Origin: Streptomyces violaceoruber
GTDB lineage: Bacteria; Actinomycetota; Actinomycetes; Streptomycetales; Streptomycetaceae
Assembly: GCA_000720805.1 (NCBI GenBank)
Contig: JODI01000060.1
Coordinates: forward strand, 1-52,691
Length of the DNA: 52,691 bases
Reading direction: 5' to 3'
Shown: piece by piece, positions 36,164-44,971 of the stretch
Layout of the letters: the number at the start of each line of letters is the position of its first letter
Position numbering within the stretch: position 1 is the stretch's first letter
Position numbers and translations under genes: made by a program
The notes under the pieces: generated by a model
Seen by the model: only the letters and a program-made list of their open reading frames with translations
Told to the model about the DNA's origin: nothing
Databases searched by the model: none

Positions 36164-36720
36164 CAGGTCAGTACCCGGAGTGCCAGATGCGGGGCTCGCC
36201 GTACGAGGGCCGTGGTCGTCAGGCCGATCGCCGCGCCGACCGCGACGTCGGACGGGTAGTGCGCGCCGGTGTACACCCGTTCGCCGGCCACCATCAGCGT
36301 CGGCACGGCGCACACCGCGCCCGCCGACGGCCACACCGTGCAGACCGCGGCGGTGAAGCCTACGGCGGCCGCGGTGTGGCCGGACGGGAAGGACGAGGAG
36401 TCGGGGCGCTCGCTGTCCTTCTCCCGCGGGAGCCATTCCTCCGGCGGCCGGCGGCGTTCCCACAGGTGCTTGACGACCGCGTTGGACAGCGTCATCGCGA
36501 GTGCCATGCTCGCCACGCCCGACGCCGCGGCCCGGCGCCCCCGCCACCCGCCGGCCACCGCCATGAGGACCGCGGCACCCCACCACAACTTGGTGTGCTC
36601 GGCCGCCTCCGCCACGACGGGCAGTACCCGCCGAGCGCCCGCCGACCGCCAGGACGCCACCCGCCGCGCGAGTCGGTGGTCGCCGCCGTGCAGAGCCCGC
36701 AGAGTCGTCCTCACCGTCAT
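36163..36720 (-). CDS. PAP2-family membrane phosphatase
   Basis: 185 residues with the three PAP2 motifs: KHLWERRRP (KxxxxxxRP form), SSFPSGHTAA and GERVYTGAHYPSDVAVG (RxxxxxHxxxD). Several hydrophobic helices place it in the membrane, with lipid phosphates or undecaprenyl pyrophosphate as probable substrates. The ATG at 36720 begins the conserved part; a longer frame from 36807 is possible but overlaps the yihY 3' end by a few bases. No strong ribosome site is visible. Confidence 0.85.
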   Translation of the reverse strand: MTVRTTLRALHGGDHRLARRVASWRSAGARRVLPVVAEAAEHTKLWWGAAVLMAVAGGWRGRRAAASGVASMALAMTLSNAVVKHLWERRRPPEEWLPREKDSERPDSSSFPSGHTAAAVGFTAAVCTVWPSAGAVCAVPTLMVAGERVYTGAHYPSDVAVGAAIGLTTTALVRRAPHLALRVLT

Positions 36721-36803
36721 AACCTGCGGTTTCCCCGATGGATCAGCCCCTAACGCCTGGAGCAGTCCAAGCATCGGCGGCCCGCACGCCGGCATCGGCT
36801 GTC

Positions 36804-37844
36804 TCATTCCAGACGGCGGCGGTCATCCTCGCTCCAGGCCTGGGTGTCGCGGGGCGGGACGTAGAGCTCCTCGTCGTCGGCCATGCCGCCGGCGACGGCA
36901 CGCTGCCGCGCCAGCTCCGCGTCGAACTCCAGGCCCAGCAGGATCGCGATATTGCTGATCCACAGCCACACCAGGAAGATGATCACGCCGGCGAGGGTGC
37001 CGTAGGTCTTGTTGTAGGAGCCGAAGTTCGCCACGTAGAAGGCGAAGCCGGCCGACGCGATCAGCCAGATCACCAGCGCGAGGACACTGCCCGGGGTGAT
37101 CCACCTGAAGCCGCGCCCGCTCACGTTCGGCGCCGCCCAGTACAGGAGCGCGATCATGATCGTGACCAGGACCACCAGCACCGGCCACTTCGCGATCGCC
37201 CAGACCGTCAGCGCCATGTCCCCGATCCCGAGCGCCCCGCCCGCCTGACGGGCGAGACCGCCGGTGAACACCACGATCAGCGCGCTGACCACCGCGAGTA
37301 CCAGCAGGGCGACCGTCACCCCCACGCGGACCGGCAGCAGCTTCCACACCGGCCGTCCCTCGGGTATGTCGTACACGGCGTTCGCGCTGCGGATGAAGGC
37401 CGCGATGTAGCCGGAGGCCGACCACACCGCCAGTATCAGGCCCACGACCGCCATGATGGAGCCGACGCCACCCCGCCCCTGCAACTGCACCACCGCGTCG
37501 CGGAGGATGTTCCGAGCCGAGCCCGGAGCCAGTTTCTGGAGGTTGTCGAGAACCTGCTGACTGGCCGAGCGGCCGGTCACGCCCAGCAGCGACACCAGCA
37601 CCAGCAGGCCCGGGAACAGCGACAGCACGCCGTAGTACGTCAGCGCCGCGGCCCGGTCGGTGAGTTCGTCGGCCTTGAACTCCTTCACCGTCCCCTTGAG
37701 CACCGCCACCCAGGACTGCTTGGGCAACTCGGTCGGTTGGTCCGGTGCCCGCCGTTCCACCTGCTCATCCGGACCGGGCGATCGGTGCCGGGCGGGTGCC
37801 GGCTCCGTCCCGGTGTCGTGATCAGATTTCGATGTCCGCACCAT
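36804..37844 (-). CDS. YihY/BrkB-family inner membrane protein
   Basis: About 346 residues. A polar N-terminal 55 residues is followed by six membrane segments typical of YihY (ELTDRAAALTYYGVLSLFPGLLVLVSLLG, GSIMAVVGLILAVWSASGYIAAFIRSANAVYDI, TYGTLAGVIIFLVWLWISNIAILLGLEFDAEL). The family is of unknown function despite its old annotation as RNase BN. The ATG at 37844 is chosen; one at 37877 is a possible alternative, and the 189-base extension to 38066 is not coding-like. It lies upstream of PAP2 on the same strand. Confidence 0.85.
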   Translation of the reverse strand: MVRTSKSDHDTGTEPAPARHRSPGPDEQVERRAPDQPTELPKQSWVAVLKGTVKEFKADELTDRAAALTYYGVLSLFPGLLVLVSLLGVTGRSASQQVLDNLQKLAPGSARNILRDAVVQLQGRGGVGSIMAVVGLILAVWSASGYIAAFIRSANAVYDIPEGRPVWKLLPVRVGVTVALLVLAVVSALIVVFTGGLARQAGGALGIGDMALTVWAIAKWPVLVVLVTIMIALLYWAAPNVSGRGFRWITPGSVLALVIWLIASAGFAFYVANFGSYNKTYGTLAGVIIFLVWLWISNIAILLGLEFDAELARQRAVAGGMADDEELYVPPRDTQAWSEDDRRRLE

Positions 37845-37999
37845 AAGGTCCGGAGTAACCCCGTTTGCCCGGGTCATGCGCCACCCACCCGCGTTCCCGC
37901 AAGCCCGCGTGTCAGGTGAGCCCGAGGCCGGCAGCCCTCGCGCAGGGCCGCGAAGAGCCCAAGGGGAGGCACCTGCCGCGCGGGGGGGGACCGTCAGAG

Positions 38000-38392
38000 T
38001 CACGCCTTCGCCGCGTCGTACTCCTCGCGCGCCTTCTGGATCGCCGCCATCCGCCGCTCCGTCCACTGCGCGAGGGCACGGACCTGTTCGGCGGCCTCCC
38101 GTCCGAGGTCGGTGAGGGAGTAGTCCACGCGGGGTGGGATCACGGGCTTCGCGTCGCGGTGGACCAGGCCGTCACGCTCCAGGGTCTGCAGGGTCTGGGT
38201 CAACATCTTCTCGCTGACCTGGCCGATCTCCCGGCGCAGTTCACTGAAGCGGTACGAGCGGTCCAGCAGCGCGATCAGAACCAACGTGCCCCAGCGGCTG
38301 GTGACGTGCTCCATGGCGACGCGGTGCGGGCACATCCCGACGTCGCCGGCGCTGCGTACACGGTCGACGGTCGTGCTCTCACTTACTCCCAT
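38000..38392 (-). CDS. HxlR-family regulator
   Basis: 130 residues with the HxlR signature CPHRVAMEHVTSRWGTLVLIALLDRSYRFSELRREIGQVSEKMLTQTLQTLERDGLV (about 21-78). The usual redox-type Cys is present (MCPHR). The ATG at 38392 is preceded by TACGGT ending six bases upstream, so the message may be leaderless. Inverted copies of CACTTACTC/GAGTAAGTG flank the promoter, a likely autoregulatory operator. The SDR gene upstream on the same strand may be a target. Confidence 0.88.
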   Translation of the reverse strand: MGVSESTTVDRVRSAGDVGMCPHRVAMEHVTSRWGTLVLIALLDRSYRFSELRREIGQVSEKMLTQTLQTLERDGLVHRDAKPVIPPRVDYSLTDLGREAAEQVRALAQWTERRMAAIQKAREEYDAAKA

Positions 38393-38435
38393 ACCTGTAC
38401 CGTACGTCAACGGTGGCACTTCCGGAGAGTAAGTG
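38380..38435. promoter_or_regulatory. Candidate HxlR operator pair CACTTACTC ... GAGTAAGTG
   Basis: A perfect 9-bp inverted repeat with arms at 38380-38388 and 38427-38435 brackets the hxlR promoter and start codon. The ACTTAC core resembles known HxlR-type boxes. The left arm lies just inside the gene. Confidence 0.5.
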
Positions 38436-38543
38436 CACACGCGGTCGGCCACAGGACCCGTGTTGTACGGCGCCGACTCGCCGACGGCACCCCGCCGTCG
38501 GCGTCGCCGGCCATGGATGTACATGCCTGTCCCGCACGCCTGG

Positions 38544-39341
38544 CTACCCGAGGCCGCCGTTGCTGTGGAGAAGCTGTCCGTTGATCCATCCGCCCTCTGC
38601 CGAGCAGAGAAACGAGACGAGGTTCGCGCAGTCCTGCGGCACACCGAGGCGTCCCAGGGGGGTCAAGCGGATCATGTCCCGCTTCTGCTCCTCAGTCATC
38701 CATCCGGTGTCCGTCGGTCCCGGATTGATCGCGTTGCAGGTCACTCCCAGGTCGGCGAGTTCCCTGGCGGCGGCCAGCGTGATCCGGTCCATCGCTCCCT
38801 TGCTTGCTCCGTACGGGAGGTTGCCGGCCGTGTGGTCGCTGGTCAGGCTGACGACGCGCCCCCTGCCGTGCTGTCCGCGAAACCGCAGTCCGTACTCCCG
38901 GATCAGCAGCCAGGTCGCCCGCGTATTGACCGCGAAGTGCAGGTCGAAGCTCTCCACCGTGGTGTCCAGCAAGCCGGAGTCGACCGACTCGCAATGGCAG
39001 AGCACCAGCGCGGTGACGTTCCCCAACTCGTGCTCGACGCTGTCGAAGAGCTGAGCCGGCACGGCCGGGTCGCTCAGGTCGGCCTCGACCGCAAGCGTTC
39101 TCGCCCCATGGGAAGCCGCCTTCTCCCGCAACTCTTCGGGCGCACCCCGCTCCACGCCCCACTGCATGCGCGCGTCATACGGAGTCCAGTAGGTGAAGGC
39201 CACGTCCCACCCGGCCCGGGCCAGATTCAGTACCACGGACGCCGCGATCCCCGCCGAACGCCCCGCCCCCGTGACCAAGGCGAGCGGGCGTCCCGCCTCT
39301 TCCACGTCCTCCCGGCTCCCCACGCGCGTCACACCAGTCAT
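38544..39341 (-). CDS. Short-chain dehydrogenase/reductase
   Basis: 265 residues. LALVTGAGRSAGIAASVV (NAD(P)-binding TGxxxxxGI variant), VNTRATWLL (N of helix alpha4), VVSLTSDHTAG (Ser) and NLPYGASKGAMDRI (Tyr-x3-Lys) form the SDR active site, with INPGPTDTGWM following. SDRs of this type reduce carbonyls; the substrate is unknown. The ATG at 39341 follows GAGG and is preferred to ATGs at 39350 and 39374. It is upstream of hxlR on the same strand. Confidence 0.88.
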   Translation of the reverse strand: MTGVTRVGSREDVEEAGRPLALVTGAGRSAGIAASVVLNLARAGWDVAFTYWTPYDARMQWGVERGAPEELREKAASHGARTLAVEADLSDPAVPAQLFDSVEHELGNVTALVLCHCESVDSGLLDTTVESFDLHFAVNTRATWLLIREYGLRFRGQHGRGRVVSLTSDHTAGNLPYGASKGAMDRITLAAARELADLGVTCNAINPGPTDTGWMTEEQKRDMIRLTPLGRLGVPQDCANLVSFLCSAEGGWINGQLLHSNGGLG

Positions 39342-39835
39342 GATCCTCATCCAATGTTCGCCCCTCAAAAGCACACATGTCCCGGCCCACGTGTGCCATG
39401 TGCCCCCGCCAGTGGACAGCCTCCCTCCGCGGTCGAACCGCCGTCAGTTCACGAAGGCGCGGCGGCTTGTTTCGCGCACGATGCGATCGGCGGTTCGGCC
39501 GGGGTGAGTGCGGCGGTGTCGAACCGCCAGCCGACATCGCCGAATTCGCGATTCATCTCGGCATGCCGGGTGTGAGGACGACGAACAAGACCTGGCGGGG
39601 CCTGACGAGATCGACGAAGAAGTCCAGCACGCTCCAGCAGTGGTCACGCCCGCATGATGTCAGCGTGCCCGCAGGGCGGCAATCGCATATCCCAGGTGCG
39701 GTGTTCAGTGGGCTGCCCGCTCGGCCATCGGTCCGCGGTCGGCGAGGCGGGTACCGCGGAGCGCTCGAGGTGGGTGTCCGCAGCGGCACCATCCCTCCGC
39801 GCGCAAGGACGGCCCCGCATCGCACACCCACGTCG
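39342..39835. other. 494 bases without a recognised gene
   Basis: The stretch is the 5' flank of the SDR gene and the 3' flank of the HAD gene. It holds an inverted repeat GCACAC...GTGTGC (39371-39376 and 39391-39396) near the SDR start. A minus-strand frame (39553-39831) has a hydrophobic, domain-less C-terminal end and no homology I recognise; it may be a gene remnant. Confidence 0.5.
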
Positions 39836-40558
39836 TCAGCCGGTGAGGGCGGCTGGGAGTTCGCCGAGGGAGCGGATGACGCGGATGCCGTTGCCGATGT
39901 CCGTGTCGGCGCTGGTGTTGGCCCGGTCGAGCCAGTAGGCGTGCAGCCCTGCTCCGTGGGCTCCCACCGCGTCGAGCGTGTACTTGTCTCCGATGTAGGC
40001 CACTTCGTGCGGCTGGAGGCCCAGGGACGAGCAGCCGGCGAGGAAGATGCTCGGGGCGGGCTTGGCCGCGCCGTGCTGGTCGGAGCAGATGAGCGTGCCG
40101 CCGAAGTAGGGCAGGAGCCCTATGGCGTCGAGCTTGTGACGCTGGTGGTCAGCGGAGGAGTTGGAGACGATGCCGAGGCGGTAGTCGGGGGCGAGTTTCC
40201 TGAGGACGGGCTCGGCGTCGGGGAACGCCGCCCAGGCGGCGTCGCGGTGGGTTTGGTATCCGGCGAACCAGGCGGAGGCTTCGTGGTCCGACAGGTCCGT
40301 GTGCGAGGTCCGTCCGATGTGGGAGAGGAATTCCCGGGTGCGTTCGCGCTGCTGTCCGGTGAAGGTGAGTTCACCCTTGAGGAAGCGGGCGTACTGCCTC
40401 TCCATGATGTTCCGCCAGAGCGCGAGTGCCGTGGCGGAGTCGGGGAAATGGTCGAGCAGTCCTTCCGCCTGCAGGTGGGCGAGCACGCCGGATTCTTCGG
40501 AGGCCGAGTAGTCGAACAGGGTGTCGTCCACGTCGAAAAGTACACCCCGGATCGGCAT
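39836..40558 (-). CDS. HAD-superfamily hydrolase, subfamily IA
   Basis: 240 residues with motif I GVLFDVDDTLFDYS (about 5-18), a helical cap (residues 20-95), motif II LGIVSNSSADHQR, motif III Lys in HGAAKPAPSIF and motif IV VAYIGDKYTLDAVGA. This is the layout of phosphoglycolate-phosphatase- and YjjG-like enzymes. The ATG at 40558 follows AGAGGGGA. Substrate not predictable. Confidence 0.9.
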   Translation of the reverse strand: MPIRGVLFDVDDTLFDYSASEESGVLAHLQAEGLLDHFPDSATALALWRNIMERQYARFLKGELTFTGQQRERTREFLSHIGRTSHTDLSDHEASAWFAGYQTHRDAAWAAFPDAEPVLRKLAPDYRLGIVSNSSADHQRHKLDAIGLLPYFGGTLICSDQHGAAKPAPSIFLAGCSSLGLQPHEVAYIGDKYTLDAVGAHGAGLHAYWLDRANTSADTDIGNGIRVIRSLGELPAALTG

Positions 40559-40725
40559 GAGGCGGTCCCCTCTGGTCCTGGTGTCTGCCTGTTTCACGCG
40601 TGGGCGAGCATCCCATGGGAGCGGTACGGAGAGTCGGTCCAGGACGTTCGGTGACGGTGGACTGCACCGAGGCGGCCAGGGCCGTCCCGCCGTTTCGGTC
40701 CGACCACGACGAGGGCGGGAGTTGC

Positions 40726-41250
40726 CTATTCGCTTCCGTCCCGTACGGACTTTTCGAGAAGTGTGAACGACTTGACCGTACCGTCCGGCTGCGGCTTGCC
40801 CTCCTTGCGTCCGACACCCTGATAGCCGGCGTCGAGGTAGTACGCGTTCAGGCGTGCGTTGCCGGCCAGGCAGTCCAGACGTACCAACGGTCGGCCGACC
40901 TCGGCCACACGGCGCTCCGCGTCTCGCAGAAGCTGCCGCCCTGTCCCGGGCAGGACCCTGTTGTGGTCCACCATCAGCCGGTGCACATAGCCGGCCGTCG
41001 GCGACTGTGGACCCCAGGCGTCCTCGTCCTCCCACCACAGCTCCCAGGCCCCGACCACACGATCACCGGCCTCCGCGAGCCACACCTCCCCGTTCTGCAT
41101 GATCCGGCGGAAGTGGTCCTCGCCCAGCTCACCGGGCCGCCACTGACCAGTGACGCCCTGGGCAAGCATCCAGCGGGCTGCGTCGTCGCGCAGACGCAGG
41201 ACAGAGGCAAGGTCGGCCTCCTCAGCGAGACGGAAGCGTAGATCCTTCAC
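40726..41250 (-). CDS. GNAT-family N-acetyltransferase
   Basis: 174 residues. LRFRLAEEADLASVLRLRDDAARWM opens the GNAT fold, VWLAEAGDRVVGAWELWW is strands 2-4, YVHRLMVDHNRVLPGTGRQLLRDAERRV includes the acetyl-CoA loop (RxxxxTG, diverged from QxxGxG), and VRLDCLAGNARLNAYYLDAGYQ is the C-terminal half. The ATG at 41250 begins at the domain. Substrate unknown. Confidence 0.85.
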   Translation of the reverse strand: MKDLRFRLAEEADLASVLRLRDDAARWMLAQGVTGQWRPGELGEDHFRRIMQNGEVWLAEAGDRVVGAWELWWEDEDAWGPQSPTAGYVHRLMVDHNRVLPGTGRQLLRDAERRVAEVGRPLVRLDCLAGNARLNAYYLDAGYQGVGRKEGKPQPDGTVKSFTLLEKSVRDGSE

Positions 41251-41424
41251 GCCGTGATCTTCGCACAGGCGTCCGTACCTGAACCGACCGGCCGCAAGTG
41301 AGCCGAAGCACGGTAGCTGTCACCTTCGGGATGGGGTGAGCCGGCCGTTGGGATCGTCTGAAGCAAGCCGGCTGTCACCGATGAGGCACGCGGCTTGTCG
41401 CCGACAGCCTTTTTGCAGTCTCTC

Positions 41425-41481
41425 CTTTCCCGGCCGGTCTATCCTTTCCCGGCCGGTCTGCCCTTTCCCGGCCGGTCTGCC
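41425..41481. repeat. Three 19-bp tandem repeats
   Basis: Copies of CTTTCCCGGCCGGTCTGCC occupy 41425-41443 (two changes), 41444-41462 and 41463-41481. Each contains the palindrome CCGGCCGG. They lie between the start of the GNAT gene and the end of the next minus-strand gene, where they could serve as repeated protein sites. Confidence 0.85.
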
Positions 41482-41520
41482 GACGGCGGTCAGCCTGTCC
41501 GGAGGGCTGTGGGCGGGTGG

Positions 41521-42197
41521 CTATGCGAACAGGGGGAATCGGGCGGCGTCCGCACCCAAGCGATCTCGGTCGGTATCCGACAACGGCGCGCGCCCGGTCG
41601 CCACGCGTGCGTACTGCGCGTCGTCCCACGGCACCGGCACCGGGCGGCCCAGCAGCCCGTCCAGCGTGCGGCACGCTTGGCCAAGCCCTTCCCTCGAGGG
41701 GCCTGGTGCGTCAGGGAGCGACACGACGAGGTCGAGATGGTGGATCGTCGCCTCGACGGCCGGCGTGCGGATCAGATCGCCGGCATTCAGCATGTGGCCC
41801 TGGGTGGCAACGGGCTGGTCGGGCGCGGCACTGGCCGCGGCGTTCACCACGGCGGCCGCGGTCCGCGAATACAGCTCGAACAGCTGATCGATACGCAGGA
41901 ACATACTGGCGACGGCGCGAGTGAACCTCCGACCGTTGGCCGCGCCCAGGGGGTCCGGGCGCCAATCCTCCCAATAGGTGACCGCGTCACGGTCCGGCGT
42001 CCGTCCGGCAGGCGTGTGCAGCGCCACCAGGCCGCGTTGCGCGTCGCTCAGGCAGTGGAAGACAAGATCGCGCGCCGCCCAGCCGGCACAGCCGGTCGAC
42101 AGCCACGACCGCTCATCGGTGATGGTCGTGACGACGGCGTCGAAGGCACCGTGCGCAGTACGTCGGCCGGACGCGGTCCTTCCTCCTCGTAAGACAT
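41521..42197 (-). pseudogene. Maleylpyruvate isomerase N-terminal-domain protein, frameshifted
   Basis: The ATG at 42197, with a well-formed start MSYEEEGPRPADVLRT, runs in one frame. From about 42150 the homology continues in another frame (AHGAFDAVVTTITDERSWLSTGCAGWAARDLVFHCLSDAQRGLVALHTP) to the stop at 41521, including the DinB-like metal histidines (FHCL, ATIHHLDL). The conserved frame has no start codon of its own near the junction. Restoring a second copy of GCGCACG at 42150-42156 would give RTAHGAF and mend the frame exactly, so loss of a 7-base repeat is the simplest cause. The product would be a mycothiol-linked DinB-fold enzyme. Confidence 0.7.
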
Positions 42198-42641
42198 GCC
42201 CGCGAGGACAAGGCGGCTGCTTGTTCGAGCGCACCCCACCGGCCCGCCCGCCTGCGCCGGACAGGGATACAGGGCCCGTGCCCATCCCCTCGATCCGTGC
42301 GCCTTGTGCTTCGACGGCGCGGTGACACCAAGTGTGCCTTTGTGACAACTATCGTGCTTCGGCTCAGCAAGGGGCCCCGGCCAATGACCGCCGGGACGGA
42401 CGCCGGCACCCAATGCACGCATCAGGCGCGCGGTCAGACCGCCTCGCCCCCTGTTCGTGGGAGCACGGCCCCGTCGGCCCCGGCATTCCCTCCCTGTCAG
42501 CGTTCACCGCGCGATCCGCTGATGTGGGCGAAGCGCCCCCCGGTGTTATTCAATGAGGTGTGCGGTCAGGGATGTCGGGTCCCCGTCGCACGAGTCCGAG
42601 TACAGCCCCGGTACTGTGCCGGGAACCGCTGAGAGAGCCCC
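42198..42641. other. 444 bases without a gene, upstream of the SpoIIE-type phosphatase
   Basis: Divergent promoter region. GTGTTATTCAATGAGG (42541-42556) is its most AT-rich part and may be in the promoter of the downstream gene, but I cannot assign a sigma factor. No conserved small frame was seen. Confidence 0.5.
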
Positions 42642-44804
42642 ATGGACTCCACGCCCTCCCCCTCGTCCTCATCGCCGTTCGACCTGGTCAGCAGCGCGCT
42701 GGGGCGCTACGTCCCGCGCGGCTCAGCGGCAGCGGCGGCCGGTCCTGCCAACGGGCAGGGCGAACGCACCACCCGCCGACGTGTGTCCGACAACCCGGCA
42801 GCCGACCGTCAGGATCAGATTCTCGGCGTGGTCGTCCTGGACAGGGGTCTGAGAATCACCCGCTGCAATCTGGAAGCCCCCATATTCGCGGGTCTGGACG
42901 TCAGGGCCGGGAGCCCTTTCGCCGCTCTCCTGCCCCCCAGGGACGTACCGACGGTCACACGGCGGTTGCGGCAGGTCCTGGAGACCGGCGAGGCGCACGT
43001 CGCCCGGATCCAGCGCCTGCGGCGCGGTGACGGGTCGGAGCTGGTGGTCTCGCTGAGCATTCTGCCGGCCGCGGTTCCTCAGGAGGGCTTGACCGTCTCC
43101 GTGATCGCCATGGCCAGGAGGCTGCACCTGTACGCCGCCGAGACCGCGATCGGCACCTCGCTGGACATCGGCGAGACCGCGCAGTCGCTGGCGGAGTCCC
43201 TGCTGGCCTGGGGAGAAGTGGCCGCCGTCGACCTCGACTTCGCCGTGTGGACGGGCGAGGGAGTCACCGAGCAGGCACAGCGGCGCGTCCGGCTACGGCG
43301 GGCAGCCCTGGTGCCGGACCGGGTGTGGCCCGAGGGTTACGTGACTCCGGGCGACGATCTTCCGACCGACGCGAGTCGCCTGCTGGCGCAGACGGTGGGA
43401 CGGGACGATGCCCCCCAGGCCGTCGTCATACCCGACCGGGAGGCGGTCGAGCGGCTGCTGGGCAGTCCGCGAGTGATCCGCGCCCTGGTGCCCGGTGACC
43501 GGTCGGCGAGCATGGCGTGCATACCGCTGGTCCTGCACGGCCCGCCGCCCGTCGTACTGGGCGTGGCGGAGATCTGGCGACGGGCGGACTGTCCCTTCCG
43601 CGACAGCGAGTTGTTCGACCTCCAGGAACTGGTGGCCAGGACCGCCCATCACGTCGACCTGGCCCGTCAGCACCAGCGCGAGCACACGCAGGTGCTGGCG
43701 CTGCAGCGCCGGCTGCTGCCCCGGAGCGGTGGCCACACCATGGAGATCGCCAGCGTCTACCAGCCCGCCACCCCCGACAGCGCGGGCGTCGGGGGCGACT
43801 GGGTGAACAGCTTTCCGCTGCCGGACGGCCGTACCGCGCTGGTGGTCGGTGACGTCGTCGGGCACGGCCTGGGAGCCGCGGCAACCATGGGCCAGCTGAG
43901 CATGGAGGCCCGCGCGCTGCTGTCCGCGGGGCTGGCACCCGACGAGGTGCTGGAGCACCTGGACGAGACCGTGTCGCTGCTGGACGACGCGGGGTCCGGG
44001 CTGGTGGCCGGCTACAGCGCCCTCGGCTCCACCTGCTGCATCGCCCTCTACGACCCGGTCAGCCACCACGTGTCGCTCTCCAGCGCCGGCCACCTCCCCC
44101 CGATCCTGGCGCTTCCGAACGGGCACGCGGGCCCGCTCGCGGTCCGCCCTCACCCGGGCCTGGGAGCCGAGTTCGCGCTGCGGGAGCCGTTCGAGGTGCA
44201 CACGTTCGCCGCGCCCCCGGGCTCCCTGCTCGCCCTCTACACCGACGGCCTGGTGGAGGATCCGGCGCTGTCGATCGACGAGGGCATCAGCAGGCTGGCG
44301 GACGCCGTGTCCACGGTGCACCCCTGGGACGCCCTGCAGCAGGCCGCACGGCACGTCGTATCCGCGGTGGCGCCCATGCGCCAGCGCGACGACGTGACCC
44401 TGCTGCTCGCGCGCATGATCGGCTACCGCAAGGGGGACACCGCGACCTGGCGGCTGCCGGCCCGCTATGACGCGCCCGCCCGTGCCCGCGCGTACGTCGG
44501 CGCGCTGCTGCGGGGGTGGGACACCAAGGGCGACACCCGGGACGACGTGCCGCTGCTGGTCGACGAGCTGGTCACGAACGCGGTGCTCTTTGCCGCCGGT
44601 CCCATCACCGTACGACTGATCAGGACCGGTCACGGCCTGCTGTGCGAGGTGGGCGACACCGGCAACGGCAGGCCGCGTCTGAACCGGGGCGGCCTCCTCG
44701 ACGACGGCGGGCGTGGCCTGCACATCGTGCACAGGCTCACCACCCGGTGGGGAGTGCGGTGGACGGACACCGGCAAGGTGGTCTGGGCGGAAGTCGCACG
44801 GTGA
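42642..44804 (+). CDS. PAS-GAF-SpoIIE phosphatase with C-terminal HATPase domain
   Basis: 720 residues in four parts: a PAS domain (about 55-150), a GAF-like domain (about 165-345), a SpoIIE PP2C-type phosphatase (about 360-590; GVGGDWVNSFPLPDGRTALVVGDVVGHGLGAAATM, SAGHLPPILAL, LYTDGLVED, RDDVTLLLARM carry the metal Asp residues) and an RsbW-like HATPase_c domain (about 600-720; LVDELVTNAVLFA, GDTGNGRPRL, GRGLHIVHRL). It resembles the multi-domain RsbU/anti-sigma proteins of Streptomyces that both phosphorylate and dephosphorylate anti-anti-sigma factors. No partner STAS gene lies beside it. The ATG follows GAGAGAG. Confidence 0.92.
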   Translation: MDSTPSPSSSSPFDLVSSALGRYVPRGSAAAAAGPANGQGERTTRRRVSDNPAADRQDQILGVVVLDRGLRITRCNLEAPIFAGLDVRAGSPFAALLPPRDVPTVTRRLRQVLETGEAHVARIQRLRRGDGSELVVSLSILPAAVPQEGLTVSVIAMARRLHLYAAETAIGTSLDIGETAQSLAESLLAWGEVAAVDLDFAVWTGEGVTEQAQRRVRLRRAALVPDRVWPEGYVTPGDDLPTDASRLLAQTVGRDDAPQAVVIPDREAVERLLGSPRVIRALVPGDRSASMACIPLVLHGPPPVVLGVAEIWRRADCPFRDSELFDLQELVARTAHHVDLARQHQREHTQVLALQRRLLPRSGGHTMEIASVYQPATPDSAGVGGDWVNSFPLPDGRTALVVGDVVGHGLGAAATMGQLSMEARALLSAGLAPDEVLEHLDETVSLLDDAGSGLVAGYSALGSTCCIALYDPVSHHVSLSSAGHLPPILALPNGHAGPLAVRPHPGLGAEFALREPFEVHTFAAPPGSLLALYTDGLVEDPALSIDEGISRLADAVSTVHPWDALQQAARHVVSAVAPMRQRDDVTLLLARMIGYRKGDTATWRLPARYDAPARARAYVGALLRGWDTKGDTRDDVPLLVDELVTNAVLFAAGPITVRLIRTGHGLLCEVGDTGNGRPRLNRGGLLDDGGRGLHIVHRLTTRWGVRWTDTGKVVWAEVAR

Positions 44805-44846
44805 CGCGGCCGCGGGCGGGGCGCGGCCGGCGTACACGAGTGCGGC

Positions 44847-44882
44847 GGTGGCAGGAAGGCGGGTGCGTCAGCCGGTGCCACC
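44847..44882. terminator. Hairpin between convergent phosphatase and type III PKS genes
   Basis: GGTGGCA (44847-44853) pairs perfectly with TGCCACC (44876-44882). It lies between two convergent genes and may stop both transcripts. Confidence 0.45.
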
Positions 44883-44971
44883 GACTTTCCGGACGGCGCC
44901 CTCGGCGGTACCGATGGCATGACCGGTGACGCGGCCGGCCTGCCTGCCCGAACGGAGGGCGGGGGCCGGCA

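Noticed and set aside
39553..39831. Minus-strand 92-codon frame ending in a hydrophobic DFFVDLVRPRQVLFVVLTPG
   Set aside because: No recognisable family, no ribosome site and an unconvincing N-terminus; kept only as a possible remnant.
41425..41481. Short tandem repeats as a CRISPR array
   Set aside because: The units are directly adjacent with no spacers, only three copies exist and there are no cas genes.
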